From assembly GCA_009779755.1 (NCBI GenBank), contig WRDO01000030.1, forward strand, positions 1 through 36,732: DNA of 36,732 nt. The letters run 5' to 3'. The notes beneath the pieces were generated by a model. That model had not been told where the DNA came from. It ran no database searches and saw only the letters and a program-made list of their open reading frames with translations. Source of the stretch: Defluviitaleaceae bacterium. Its GTDB lineage: Bacteria > Bacillota > Clostridia > Lachnospirales > WQUN01. The position numbers and the translations under genes were made by a program. This document shows positions 8,386-16,770 of this stretch, piece after piece (the stretch's first letter is position 1; each line of letters starts with the position of its first letter).

Positions 8386-9486
8386 ATGCAAGAGAATCAA
8401 CGGTTTTTTACCAACAAAGCGTGTATGTTTTTCCCTTGCCACGATACGGGCGACGAAGCGTCGCATAATTGCCTGTTTTGCTATTGCCCGTTATATCCCT
8501 TGGGAAAGGAATGCGGCGGCGATTTTACATGGGCGAAGCATGAGGATATCAAGGTCAAACTGTGCGCGAATTGCGATTTCCCCCACCACGCGGGAAATTA
8601 CGATGCGGTCATCAATAAACTCACACCCGAAAACCTTACCTTCCCGCGGACGGTCAACGCCGAGCAAATCACCCAAGCCGTGTCCCGCTTATGTATCGAA
8701 GCGAACATCCGTTTGCCCGAGGACGTTAAAACCGCGTTGGAAAACGCCCGAAAGCGCGAAGATTCCCCCATCGCCGCGGATATATTGGATAAAATCATCG
8801 AAAACCATAAACTGGCCGAAGCGCGAAACATGCCCATTTGCCAAGACACGGGCGTGGTTTGTGTTTTCTTGGAAATCGGCGAAAATGTCCATATCAAAGG
8901 CAATATCCAAACCGCCGTCAACGAAGGGGTGCGCCGCGGTTATAAAGAGGGATACCTGCGCAATTCCGTCGTACGCGCGCCCCTTTTTGATCGGGTCAAC
9001 ACAAATGACAACACCCCCGCGATGCTTTACCTCGACCAAGTCCCCGGCGACAAGGTTACGATTACCGTAGTACCCAAGGGCTTCGGCAGCGAAAACATGA
9101 GTGCCGTAAAGATGTTAATACCTTCCGACGGATTGGAAGGCGTCGTTGAATTTGTGCTGAAAACCGTCAGGAACGCGGGACCCAACCCCTGCCCCCCGAT
9201 CATTGTGGGGGTTGGCTTGGGGGGGACGCTGGATAAAGCGGCGTTGCTGGCGAAAAAGGCTCTACTCAGGCCCATCGGCAAACCCGCAAATGATTCGGAC
9301 TTCGCGCGGTTGGAAGACTCGCTGTTGGAAAAAATCAACGCCTTGGGTATCGGCCCCCAAGGCTTTGGCGGGCGCACCACGGCGTTGGGCGTATCCATTG
9401 AACATACAGCCACACACATCGCGGGATTACCTTGCGCCGTTAATCTAAATTGCCACGCCGCCCGCCACACGACAGAGGTGATATAA
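8386..9486 (+). CDS. Fumarase-type hydratase alpha subunit (probable mesaconase) with N-terminal Cys-rich domain
   Basis: 366 aa in two parts. Residues about 80-366 are the alpha subunit of a class I [4Fe-4S] fumarate/tartrate/mesaconate hydratase, with the three cluster cysteines visible in [17 protein letters not shown] and NLNCHAARH. Residues 1-75 are an added cysteine-rich small domain: [27 protein letters not shown] and CANCDFPHH. This resembles the metal-binding domain often found near cobalamin genes (PF04071-like, from memory). The operon context (glutamate mutase and mal) makes mesaconate to (S)-citramalate the likely reaction; fumarase activity is the alternative. It starts at ATG 8386 after GGGGTG. 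Confidence 0.87.
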   Translation: MQENQRFFTNKACMFFPCHDTGDEASHNCLFCYCPLYPLGKECGGDFTWAKHEDIKVKLCANCDFPHHAGNYDAVINKLTPENLTFPRTVNAEQITQAVSRLCIEANIRLPEDVKTALENARKREDSPIAADILDKIIENHKLAEARNMPICQDTGVVCVFLEIGENVHIKGNIQTAVNEGVRRGYKEGYLRNSVVRAPLFDRVNTNDNTPAMLYLDQVPGDKVTITVVPKGFGSENMSAVKMLIPSDGLEGVVEFVLKTVRNAGPNPCPPIIVGVGLGGTLDKAALLAKKALLRPIGKPANDSDFARLEDSLLEKINALGIGPQGFGGRTTALGVSIEHTATHIAGLPCAVNLNCHAARHTTEVI

Positions 9487-9487
9487 A

Positions 9488-10090
9488 ATGACCCATCACA
9501 TTACATTACCCCTTTCAAAAGAAAAAACCGCAGTCCTTAACTGCGGCGATACGGTTTATTTAACGGGAGAGCTGTTCACCGCGCGGGATGCCGCCCACAA
9601 ACGCCTCACGGAAGCCTTACAGAAGAACGAACCGCTCCCCATTCCCATCAAGGACGCGACTTTTTATTATGTAGGCCCTACCCCCGCCAAGCCCGGTCAA
9701 ACCATCGGTTCGGCGGGGCCCACCACATCAAGTCGCATGGACGCATACACCCCGCAATTATTGGGCGTAGGCTTGCGGGGGATGATCGGCAAGGGTAAAC
9801 GTTCCCCGTCGGTCATTAAAGCGATAAAGGAAACGGGAGCGGTTTATTTGGGTGCCATCGGCGGAGCGGGCGCATTGTTGGCGAGCCGCATTACAGGATA
9901 CGAAGTGGTGGCTTACCGCGACCTCGGTACGGAGGCGATACATCGGTTAACGGTGGAGGATTTCCCTACGGTGGTCGTTATCGATTCGAAGGGAAACGAT
10001 TTATACGAAGCCGATCGCACGGGCAGCGACGTTGCTGTTCCCGTTCCATACGGCCACGACGATAACGGTACGGTTATGTCTTGTGGTTGA
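9488..10090 (+). CDS. Fumarase-type hydratase beta subunit (probable mesaconase)
   Basis: 200 aa, the beta subunit that completes the class I hydratase active site. The family is shown by LNCGDTVYLTGELFTARDAAH near residue 18, the GPTTSSRMDAYTP loop near residue 75 and KGKRSPSVIKA near residue 102. The gene starts one nucleotide after the alpha stop, with GGTGAT as ribosome binding site. Its last 90 bp overlap the 3' end of the convergent pseudopilin gene, which leaves no room for a terminator between them. Confidence 0.93.
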   Translation: MTHHITLPLSKEKTAVLNCGDTVYLTGELFTARDAAHKRLTEALQKNEPLPIPIKDATFYYVGPTPAKPGQTIGSAGPTTSSRMDAYTPQLLGVGLRGMIGKGKRSPSVIKAIKETGAVYLGAIGGAGALLASRITGYEVVAYRDLGTEAIHRLTVEDFPTVVVIDSKGNDLYEADRTGSDVAVPVPYGHDDNGTVMSCG

Positions 10091-10438
10091 ATCACCGATT
10101 ATGTCCGCATCGGCGTCCGGTGCGCAGGGGGAACGGAAGATATAACCCCCTTCCCCGTCAATGAGCCATACGGTAAAGGAAACGCCGTCGCGTTCGGAGG
10201 CGTACGCGTGCGCAACGGTTTCCGCGCGGGTTAGAGCCGTTGAAGGCACACCTGTTTCCAATTCCCCGCGGACGGCCAACATCAGGTTTTGCGCGTGGAG
10301 GTGCGCTTGGTATCCGTCATGGGCATAAGCCATGTTTCGGCCCGATTGGTAGACTGTGGGCAATATCGCCGCCAGTGCAATCGCAAACAAAGCAACTGCG
10401 ATAAGGACTTCTATGTAAGAATAACCGCTTGTTTTCAC
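10001..10438 (-). CDS. Type IV pseudopilin (prepilin N-terminal motif)
   Basis: 145 aa. The N-terminus has a short basic leader, then G-YSYIE: cleavage after Gly by prepilin peptidase, with Glu at +5, followed by a hydrophobic helix (VLIAVALFAIALAAILP). The remainder is a small exported globular domain of unknown type. Such minor pilins prime assembly of type IV pili or competence pseudopili at the membrane. The start ATG overlaps the pilN-like stop (ATGA). The 3' end overlaps the hydratase beta gene by 90 bp on the opposite strand. Confidence 0.8.
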   Translation of the reverse strand: MKTSGYSYIEVLIAVALFAIALAAILPTVYQSGRNMAYAHDGYQAHLHAQNLMLAVRGELETGVPSTALTRAETVAHAYASERDGVSFTVWLIDGEGGYIFRSPCAPDADADIIGDSTTRHNRTVIVVAVWNGNSNVAARAIGFV

Positions 10439-10938
10439 GGCTCAACGCCAAGGCGCAGGGTATAGCGTATGCGTCCGTTCTCCAATCGGTTAAGCTGCCC
10501 CAGTAAAACCGTTTGGAATTTATTTGTCTCCCGTAAAAGACTTTGATGTGTACCGATGTCGGATAAGTGATCGGCATACGCGACCAATGTTATAACCGCC
10601 CCCGAATAATCGACCGTTGCGAGCCGTACGCCATCCGGTATATTTTCGATGACTGTTGCTAACCGGTCGGAATCAAAATTGCCGTCTATATCCAAAAACA
10701 TCTCCCGCGCTTCGCGTGCGGCTTCCGCTTCCATAAGGGGTACGAAGTCCGTTTCCGCAATTTGCCCCGCGAGACGGGCGGTGTGCTCCCGTGCTTTATT
10801 TTCGGTTGCGCGTATGGATAAAACCGCGCCGCCCAACAATAAAAGTACGGCAACCTGCGCCGCGACCAAGATATGTATCATCCGTCTGCGTTGCTTGCGT
10901 TGCCGTATCCATGGGGGTAAAAGGTTAATCCTTCGCAT
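10435..10938 (-). CDS. pilN: PilN-like type IV pilus assembly protein
   Basis: 167 aa. It begins MRRINLLPPWIRQRKQRRR, the classic PilN start with the conserved N-L-L-P motif that contacts PilM, then one membrane helix (about 22-43) and a small periplasm/cell-surface-facing domain. PilN links the cytoplasmic PilM ring to the pilus platform. PilM, PilB, PilC and PilD are not in this window, so the rest of the machine must be elsewhere. The gene overlaps the glmU-like gene by 14 bp. Confidence 0.75.
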   Translation of the reverse strand: MRRINLLPPWIRQRKQRRRMIHILVAAQVAVLLLLGGAVLSIRATENKAREHTARLAGQIAETDFVPLMEAEAAREAREMFLDIDGNFDSDRLATVIENIPDGVRLATVDYSGAVITLVAYADHLSDIGTHQSLLRETNKFQTVLLGQLNRLENGRIRYTLRLGVEP

Positions 10939-11587
10939 TCCTTCTGGGGTCTTTGCCCCAATCCGATTTCGTATATTGTTTTCCGCGGGCGATGGCGAAG
11001 CTGTCGTCGGGTATGGATTCGTATATCGTGGAACCTGCGGCGATGTATCCCCACTCCCCTACTTCCACGGGAGCGATCAGGTTAACGTTGCTGCCTATGA
11101 AGGCGTTATCGTTGATAATTGTGCGGGATTTCGTTTTACCGTCGTAATTGGCGGTGATTACCCCGCACCCGATGTTGACGTTGCACCCGACGGTCGCATC
11201 GCCGATGTAAGCGAGGTGCGCCGCGTTGGTATCATCGCCCACACGGGACTTTTTAATCTCCACAAAGCTGCCGATGCGGCAACGCTTGCCGATTACCGCG
11301 TTTCCCCGTAAATAAGCGAAGGGTCCGACGTTCGTATCCGCACCAACCTCCGCGTCCGTCAATACGCTGTAGGAATGGATTTTTGCGTTGGGGCCGACAT
11401 GTACGTCCTTAAGGTGCGCACCCGGGCCGATATACGCGCCCGCTTCGATTACACACGCGCCTTCCAACACCGCGTTCGGGTAAATCGTGACGCCTTTTGC
11501 GATTTCCACGGTTTCGTCTATGTACGTTGCGGCGGGGTCAACCATTCGTACGCCGTTTTCTATGTGGCGGGCGTTCGTTTCGTTCAT
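10925..11587 (-). CDS. GlmU-type left-handed beta-helix acetyltransferase domain (stand-alone)
   Basis: 220 aa that match only the C-terminal half of GlmU (glucosamine-1-phosphate N-acetyltransferase). Hexapeptide repeats run from about residue 15 to 190, with the family segments VGPFAYLRG, IGSFVEIKKSRVG, HLAYIGDATVG and GVITANYDGKTK. The N-terminal uridylyltransferase domain is absent, and the ORF has its own ribosome binding site (GGAGG, 9 nt before ATG), so it is a genuine free-standing gene and not a fragment. It could acetylate GlcN-1-P with a separate pyrophosphorylase elsewhere, or another amino sugar. It heads a small operon with two type IV pilus genes. Confidence 0.85.
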   Translation of the reverse strand: MNETNARHIENGVRMVDPAATYIDETVEIAKGVTIYPNAVLEGACVIEAGAYIGPGAHLKDVHVGPNAKIHSYSVLTDAEVGADTNVGPFAYLRGNAVIGKRCRIGSFVEIKKSRVGDDTNAAHLAYIGDATVGCNVNIGCGVITANYDGKTKSRTIINDNAFIGSNVNLIAPVEVGEWGYIAAGSTIYESIPDDSFAIARGKQYTKSDWGKDPRRNAKD

Positions 11588-11630
11588 GTATTACCTCCGT
11601 AATATATGGGTTATACCATGATATACCCGA

Positions 11631-11659
11631 TTGCTTCCTAAATGCAAGTGTGATATAAA
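11631..11659 (+). promoter_or_regulatory. Probable asnS promoter
   Basis: TTGCTT (11631-11636), 17-bp spacer, TATAAA (11654-11659) with an upstream TGTG. Transcription would begin near 11666, about 35 nt before asnS. Confidence 0.55.
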
Positions 11660-11700
11660 CAATCGATTTGTAAAATTTTGTTTATAAAGGAAGGTAAACC

Positions 11701-13050
11701 ATGTACACACGCATCAAGGATTTACACAAATCAACATCGGATTATTTGGGTAAGGATATAAAAATAGGCGGATGGATACGTACGCTGCGCGACGGTAAAA
11801 ATGTGGGCTTTATCGAATTAAACGACGGCAGCTTCTTTAGGTCCGTGCAGGTTGTATTTGAAGATGATTTGGACGAAAGCGGTATGCCCTTCAACGACGT
11901 GGTTAAATTGGGCGTGGGTGCGTGTGTTACGGTTATCGGCCAAGCAGCGGAAAGCCCCGGCGCAAAACAACCCTTTGAAATAAAAGCAAAAACCGTTCTG
12001 TTGGAGGGCTCATGCCCCTCCGATTATCCCTTGCAAAAGAAACGCCACGGCTTTGAGTTCCTGCGGACGATCGCGCACTTGCGCCCCCGCACTAATACGT
12101 ACGCGGCGGTGTTCCGCGTGCGGTCGTTGGCGAGCTTCGCCGTGCATGAGTTCTTCCACAAACGCGGCTTCGTGCATGTACACACGCCGATCATCACGGG
12201 TAATGACGGCGAAGGGCACGGTGAAATGTTCGGCGTTACGCCCGACGATTTCTTCGGCAAGCAAGCTATGTTGGCGGTTACGGGGCAGCTCCATGTCGAG
12301 CCGTTTTGCCTGTCTATGCGTGATGTTTATACCTTCGGGCCGACGTTCCGCGCGGAGCATTCCAACACGACCACCCATGCGGCCGAATTTTGGATGATCG
12401 AACCGGAGCTTGCCTTCGCCGACTTAAACGACAACTTGGAAAACGCCGAAGCCATGCTCAAACATGTCATCCGCTTTGTGCTGGAGAACGCGCCGGAGGA
12501 AATGGCTTTCTTCGAGCAATGGATAGAACCGGGATTGATCGCACGCTTGCAATCGTTGGTTGATTCGACCTTCGCCCGCTGCACTTATACCGAAGGTATC
12601 GCCCACCTTGAAAAATCGGGCAAAAAGTTCGAATTCCCCTTCGGTTGGGGTATGGATTTAAAAACCGAGCACGAGCGTTATATTTGCGAGGAAGTATATA
12701 AGGGGCCCGTTTTCCTCACCGATTACCCGCGCGACTTCAAAGCGTTTTACATGCGCCTTAACGACGACAGGAAAACCGTGGCTTGCGCCGACCTCCTCGT
12801 ACCCGGCATCGGCGAGCTCATCGGCGGCAGCCAACGCGAGGAGCGTATCGAAGAACTGCACGATAACCTTGCCTTCTTGGGCCTTAACCCCGAGGATTAT
12901 GATTGGTACATCGACTTGCGCCGTTTCGGCGGGGTTAGGCATTCGGGTTACGGTATGGGTTTCGAACGTTTCCTTATGTATGTCACCGGCATGAAAAACA
13001 TCCGCGACGTAATCCCCTACCCCCGCACGGTAGATCATTTGAGTTATTAA
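11701..13050 (+). CDS. asnS: Asparaginyl-tRNA synthetase
   Basis: 449 aa, normal length. It charges tRNA-Asn with asparagine using ATP in the cytosol. The N-terminal OB-fold anticodon-binding domain (about 18-105, starting [20 protein letters not shown]) is followed by the class II core: motif 2 [25 protein letters not shown] region near residue 220 and motif 3 [13 protein letters not shown] near residue 425. The insertion pattern and the ending fit AsnRS rather than AspRS. The AAGGAAGG ribosome binding site is strong. It forms a pair with tdh, 14 bp downstream. Confidence 0.97.
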   Translation: MYTRIKDLHKSTSDYLGKDIKIGGWIRTLRDGKNVGFIELNDGSFFRSVQVVFEDDLDESGMPFNDVVKLGVGACVTVIGQAAESPGAKQPFEIKAKTVLLEGSCPSDYPLQKKRHGFEFLRTIAHLRPRTNTYAAVFRVRSLASFAVHEFFHKRGFVHVHTPIITGNDGEGHGEMFGVTPDDFFGKQAMLAVTGQLHVEPFCLSMRDVYTFGPTFRAEHSNTTTHAAEFWMIEPELAFADLNDNLENAEAMLKHVIRFVLENAPEEMAFFEQWIEPGLIARLQSLVDSTFARCTYTEGIAHLEKSGKKFEFPFGWGMDLKTEHERYICEEVYKGPVFLTDYPRDFKAFYMRLNDDRKTVACADLLVPGIGELIGGSQREERIEELHDNLAFLGLNPEDYDWYIDLRRFGGVRHSGYGMGFERFLMYVTGMKNIRDVIPYPRTVDHLSY

Positions 13051-13064
13051 TAACGGAGGCTCGC

Positions 13065-14111
13065 ATGAAGGCGATAATAAAGACCACCGCAACGCCGGGG
13101 GGGTTGGAGCTTGCCGATGTTCCCACCCCCGAAACAGGCGGCTATGAGGTTTTGATTAAAATAAAAAAGACCGCGATCTGCGGTACGGACATCCATATCT
13201 ACAAATGGGACGAATGGGCGCAAAAAACGATTAAAACCCCGCAAATCATCGGCCACGAATTCGTGGGTGAGGTAGTGGCGTCGGGTGAACACGTCACCCA
13301 CCTTAAGCCGGGTCAATTGGTCAGCGGCGAGGGGCATATCGTGTGCGGCAACTGCCGCCATTGCATTACGGGTTACCCGCACCTGTGCCGCCAAACCGTG
13401 GGCATCGGCGTCAATAAAGACGGCGTATTTTCCGAATACATCACCTTCCCCGCGGGCAACGTATGGATTTGCGATGAACGTATCCCCTTGGACATTTTGA
13501 GCATATTGGACCCGCTGGGCAACGCCACGCATACGGCACTCGCTTACAATGTACTGGGCGAGGACGTTTTAGTTACGGGTGCGGGCCCTATCGGCCTTAT
13601 GTCCGTGCCCATATTAAAACGCGCCGGAGCACGTAACATCGTGGTTACGGATATAAACGACGCGAAGCTGGCCTTGGCGCAACGGTTGGGCGCAACCGCC
13701 GTCGTCAACGTACGAAACGACTCGCTCAGCGACTTCCTTACGGAAAACAGTCCCAAACTGAGCCTAAAAGAGGGCTTCGACATCGGCTTGGAAATGTCGG
13801 GTAACCCTTCCGCTTTTTCGGATATGGTAAACGCGATGGCCAACGGAGGCAAAATCGCTTTGCTGGGTATCCTCCCCGCCGACGCGCAAATCGACTGGAA
13901 CAAAATCGTATTCAACAGCCTTACAGTCAAGGGTATTTACGGCCGCCAAATGTACGATACATGGTACAGGATGGCGGCTCTTTTGCATTCCGGCTTGGTA
14001 AATGAAATCGCACCCGTCATCACGCACCGCTTCCATTACACCCAATACGAAGAAGCCTTCGCCTGCGCCCGCTCGGGGGAAAGCGGGAAGGTGGTATTGG
14101 ATTGGATATAA
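13065..14111 (+). CDS. tdh: L-threonine 3-dehydrogenase
   Basis: 348 aa, medium-chain Zn-dependent alcohol dehydrogenase family. It oxidises L-threonine to 2-amino-3-ketobutyrate with NAD+. The catalytic zinc residues lie in AICGTDIHIYKWDEW and IIGHEFVGEV; the structural zinc has four cysteines in CGNCRHCITGYPHLC; the NAD Rossmann loop is VTGAGPIGLM near residue 170. It ends with the family-type segment YEEAFACARSGESGKVVLDW. A GGAGG site precedes ATG 13065, 14 bp after asnS, so the two are co-transcribed. The partner 2-amino-3-ketobutyrate CoA ligase (kbl) is not in the window. Confidence 0.95.
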   Translation: MKAIIKTTATPGGLELADVPTPETGGYEVLIKIKKTAICGTDIHIYKWDEWAQKTIKTPQIIGHEFVGEVVASGEHVTHLKPGQLVSGEGHIVCGNCRHCITGYPHLCRQTVGIGVNKDGVFSEYITFPAGNVWICDERIPLDILSILDPLGNATHTALAYNVLGEDVLVTGAGPIGLMSVPILKRAGARNIVVTDINDAKLALAQRLGATAVVNVRNDSLSDFLTENSPKLSLKEGFDIGLEMSGNPSAFSDMVNAMANGGKIALLGILPADAQIDWNKIVFNSLTVKGIYGRQMYDTWYRMAALLHSGLVNEIAPVITHRFHYTQYEEAFACARSGESGKVVLDWI

Positions 14112-14119
14112 ACTCAACT

Positions 14120-14148
14120 TGATAAAAAACGATGCAATGCATATAATA
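14120..14148 (+). promoter_or_regulatory. tmRNA promoter
   Basis: TTGATA (14120-14125), 17-bp spacer, perfect TATAAT (14143-14148). The predicted start near 14155 would leave a short 5' leader removed by RNase P at 14171. Confidence 0.85.
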
Positions 14149-14170
14149 ACCGTATGTTGCGCCGTTACAC

Positions 14171-14556
14171 GGGGATGTAATGGTTTCGACGGGGATCTTG
14201 ACAATAAGGATAGCCATCCGCGGCTTGGTAACCGCGTCAACAAAGGCCTACACCGTATAATAAACGGCAATAACAATTATCAACTCGCTGCAGCTTAATA
14301 GACATTAAGCGTTAGTCAGCCGTCGGCCCAAGTTCACTCGCAGGCTTGGCAACCGGCGTCGATTATGCGAGGCACTTTTCCGCCCGTAGCTTTGAAGCGG
14401 CAAAAGACCTAAAAGCTACCGAAGCCCTTCGCGTGTCGGATCGCGTTTGGCAGAGGGAACATGTGGGGTAACGCCCCGCGATAAATAAACCGACTGTGAT
14501 GGGAGAAGTCTTTATCGATGGGTTTTCGGACAGGGGTTCAATTCCCCTCATCTCCA
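14171..14556 (+). ncRNA. ssrA: Transfer-messenger RNA (tmRNA)
   Basis: 386 nt, one-piece. The 5' end GGGGATG pairs with CATCTCC at the 3' end; the third pair is G-U, the alanine identity element. The 5' TAATGGTTTCGACGGGG and the T arm GGGGTTCAATTCCCC are typical. The tag reading frame (14266-14298) encodes about GNNNYQLAAA and ends in TAATAG; the exact resume codon (GGC or the preceding AAC) is not certain. It rescues stalled ribosomes with SmpB. The 3' end is a common integration site for islands, and island-like DNA follows. Confidence 0.96.
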
Positions 14557-14562
14557 TAAGAA

Positions 14563-14620
14563 GGAACTAAAACGAACCCCCGATGGTTTTTCGTAGGGGA
14601 AGCGTTCGCGGTAGAGTTCC
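14563..14620 (+). other. Nested inverted repeats after tmRNA
   Basis: GGAACT (14563-14568) pairs with AGTTCC (14615-14620), and inside it CGAAC-CCCC pairs with GGGG-...-GTTCG. A compact structure lies between the tmRNA 3' end and its terminator and may be part of 3' processing. Confidence 0.4.
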
Positions 14621-14626
14621 CATTAG

Positions 14627-14667
14627 AACAGTTTGGCGATTTATAGCCGCCAAGCTGTTTTTTTATT
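14627..14667 (+). terminator. tmRNA intrinsic terminator
   Basis: AACAGTTTGGCG pairs with CGCCAAGCTGTT over 12 positions (one G-U), 9-nt loop, followed by a run of seven or more T. Confidence 0.9.
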
Positions 14668-14734
14668 CGTATCTTGGTGCAGGGCATGATAGAATTCTGT
14701 GTCAAATATAAATCTGAAAAAATATTTGGAAAAT

Positions 14735-14772
14735 CACCTATCCAAAGCGGGATGTTTTGAACTTTATAGGTG
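14735..14772. promoter_or_regulatory. Inverted repeat upstream of the sigma-factor-like gene
   Basis: CACCTAT (14735-14741) and ATAGGTG (14766-14772) are exact inverted copies 24 bp apart, about 40 bp before the 506-aa gene. Possible operator or autoregulated promoter; not tested. Confidence 0.35.
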
Positions 14773-14813
14773 TAATTGAAATGAGTGTTTAAAAATCAGG
14801 AAAGGAGAAGCGC

Positions 14814-16334
14814 ATGAATGAAGTGATATTGCAATACGTCGAACCTGTTTATCGATTTTGCCGTAAGCGGCTAACCTCTGAAGCTGATGCAGAAGATTTG
14901 TCGCAAGAAATCTTGCTATGTATTTTGCATGGCATTAAACAGGGCAAAATATCTAACATAAGCGGTTATGTTTGGAGAGTTGCACATAATCGCTATGTTC
15001 GCAAAATTCAAAGCAGAAAGGACGACCCTGTTGTTTTGTATGGTCATGATTATTTTCCGGAGATAATTGATGCCAATGTGCAAAACGATATGATGGAAAT
15101 TCACAATGCTGTATTCACTTCATTGCATACGTTGAGTGCAATGTATCGGGATATTATGGTGGATTATTATGTCCGCCATGTTGATACTCGTACCATTGCA
15201 AAGCGGCACGGAATCTCAGTTGAATCTGTAAAGTGGCGGCTTCATGCCGGCAGAGAAAAAATCCGCGAAAGGATGACATACATGGAAAAGAATTACGAAC
15301 GCATAAAAATGCACATCATGTGCAACGGAGCTTTCGACCCTGCGCAATACCTGAATACACAACTTCAAAAGGCTATCGCCAAGGCTTGTTACACTTCACC
15401 ACTCACCTTGGAGGAAATCAGTTTGGCGACAGGCGCACCCACATTATATCTTGAGGATACACTGGAGCATATGATTAGTGGCGATGCGGTAGAGCAAATT
15501 GGTAATAAATTTGCCACCAATTTTATAATCACACCGCCCGCTTCGGAAATGGATTCCTTACTAAATGAAGCCGTGATAGGTGAAGCAACAAGCGCGATTT
15601 TGGAATATATTAAATCCGTTGAAAGCCAAGTTAGGGGGCTTGGTTTTTATGGTAAGGACTTTCCGTTATCACATTTGTTGCACATCATTGTGCCTGCAAT
15701 TGTTTATGTGAAAAGCAACAACAATTCACGTCAAAAATTTCCACCGCGTAAAGACGGCGGATACGGATGGTTCATCGTTGCCGAGGGTGCAGAAGAACTC
15801 GATTGGCGTTCATGCGGCATGAATGGTTATTCCTATCGGAGATTCGGCAACACACGCTTCAACTACTTTTGGGTGGGGGATACGCTCAGCCACGACCTTG
15901 GCCGATTGTTAAGCGGTAATGCTGAGTTTTTCTTGTCGGCACTTGGAAAAGATTTTTCGTTGATGATAACAAACGAAGAAGATGAAGCACGCGCAATAGC
16001 ACACGGCTTATGCAAAAATAACGACAACAGGATAATACCTTGCATCCCTATTTTTTCTGAAGAAGAATATGCGTTGTTTTTAAAATGGGCAAAGAAATGT
16101 CCCGGCTTGGATGGCTTGTGGGACAAATGGATTACTTCATTAAAAACTGCGTACAAATCCTTCACCCCCAAGCGATTGGTTGACCAAATTGATGGTAACA
16201 TTAACGGTCAGTCATTCAATCTATCGGCTTATGTGATAAAGCAACTTCAAAAGCAGGGGATTGCGTCTGTTGCCAATGAAAACGATGTGTTTACAAACAA
16301 TCTTTTCTTGGTGCGTCAAGCGGAAATTATTTAA
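14814..16334 (+). CDS. ECF-like sigma-70 factor with ~350-aa C-terminal extension
   Basis: 506 aa. Residues 1-155 are a compact sigma factor: region 2 (YVEPVYRFCRKRLTSEADAEDLSQEI, then a core-binding/-10 helix) and region 4 with a helix-turn-helix (TRTIAKRHGISVESVKWRLHAGREKI). The remaining 350 aa are not a known sigma region. They contain a winged-helix-like stretch (about 195-240, LTLEEISLATGAPTLYLEDTL) and an aromatic-rich domain that may sense a ligand. The ribosome binding site AAAGGAG is strong. The base composition is more AT-rich than in the neighbouring core genes, consistent with transfer. Target promoters and signal are unknown. Confidence 0.75.
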   Translation: MNEVILQYVEPVYRFCRKRLTSEADAEDLSQEILLCILHGIKQGKISNISGYVWRVAHNRYVRKIQSRKDDPVVLYGHDYFPEIIDANVQNDMMEIHNAVFTSLHTLSAMYRDIMVDYYVRHVDTRTIAKRHGISVESVKWRLHAGREKIRERMTYMEKNYERIKMHIMCNGAFDPAQYLNTQLQKAIAKACYTSPLTLEEISLATGAPTLYLEDTLEHMISGDAVEQIGNKFATNFIITPPASEMDSLLNEAVIGEATSAILEYIKSVESQVRGLGFYGKDFPLSHLLHIIVPAIVYVKSNNNSRQKFPPRKDGGYGWFIVAEGAEELDWRSCGMNGYSYRRFGNTRFNYFWVGDTLSHDLGRLLSGNAEFFLSALGKDFSLMITNEEDEARAIAHGLCKNNDNRIIPCIPIFSEEEYALFLKWAKKCPGLDGLWDKWITSLKTAYKSFTPKRLVDQIDGNINGQSFNLSAYVIKQLQKQGIASVANENDVFTNNLFLVRQAEII

Positions 16335-16413
16335 TAGCAGACCGCAATGCGGGCTTAATGCCCAACAAAATTTTGTGGTGGGCGAGCAGGTCATAGGGTG
16401 CAACCCTATCAAG

Positions 16414-16458
16414 CGACAACTATGATTCGGCGAGCCGAATCAATAGCTTGCCAAGTCG
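16414..16458. other. Nested three-part stem-loop
   Basis: CGAC (16414-16417) pairs with GTCG (16455-16458); CTAT (16420-16423) with ATAG (16443-16446); GATTCGG (16424-16430) with CCGAATC (16435-16441) around the loop CGAG. The three stems stack into one rod. Confidence 0.6.
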
Positions 16459-16525
16459 TTTTCGGCGATCCGGAAACACTGCTTGCCAAATCGAAAAGTC
16501 GTATTTTACAATGTCTAAAAAAGTC

Positions 16526-16568
16526 GCGAGCAGTGCATGGTGGATTCCACGTCCCCATGCACGCTCGC
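16526..16568. other. 14-bp stem-loop with a single bulge
   Basis: GCGAGC-A-GTGCATGG (16526-16540) pairs with CCATGCAC-GCTCGC (16555-16568), bulging one A. There is no T tract on either side, so it is unlikely to be an intrinsic terminator. Confidence 0.65.
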
Positions 16569-16671
16569 CGGGTGTAGCCCAGTCCCCGGAAATCGCCTCC
16601 GCGTTGCGGCGACGGCTACGCAGCCTTGCCGTTAATTGCATCTAAAAAATCACCAACAGAAAAAACATACA

Positions 16672-16706
16672 ACGAAGGGGCGGCCATCATCTGACCGCCC
16701 CTTCGT
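16672..16706 (-). terminator. Terminator of the 41-aa ORF
   Basis: A perfect 12-bp stem (ACGAAGGGGCGG / CCGCCCCTTCGT) with an 11-nt loop; on the minus strand it is followed by TTGTATGTTTTTT. It lies about 65 bp past the small ORF. Confidence 0.8.
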
Positions 16707-16770
16707 GTTGCAGTTAGGCAACCTGCTCTGCTCCCTCCTCTGTTGGTGTAGCTGCCTTCCCCTGCATCGC

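Larger units (their letters stand above)
16335..16640. other. Gene-free, hairpin-dense stretch
   Basis: No convincing gene is seen on either strand. The DNA is unusually rich in inverted repeats: ATAGGG/CCCTAT (16393-16409), a nested stem at 16414-16458, a 14-bp stem at 16526-16568, then CCGGG/CCCGG, CGCC/GGCG and GGCT/AGCC. The motif TTGCCAAGTCG and relatives recur (16449, 16492 and, as TGTCAAGTCG, near 16947). Possible readings are a structured RNA, an origin of transfer, or the end of a mobile element. Confidence 0.5.

Noticed and set aside
7901..9070. A 389-codon plus-strand frame across glmS and the hydratase gene
   Set aside because: It is antisense to glmS and out of frame with the hydratase; both of those have clear family motifs, this one has none.
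16420..16641. A 73-codon minus-strand frame in the hairpin-rich stretch
   Set aside because: Its ATG has no good ribosome binding site, the composition is Arg-rich as expected from structured GC-rich DNA, and no family is recognised; left as non-coding.
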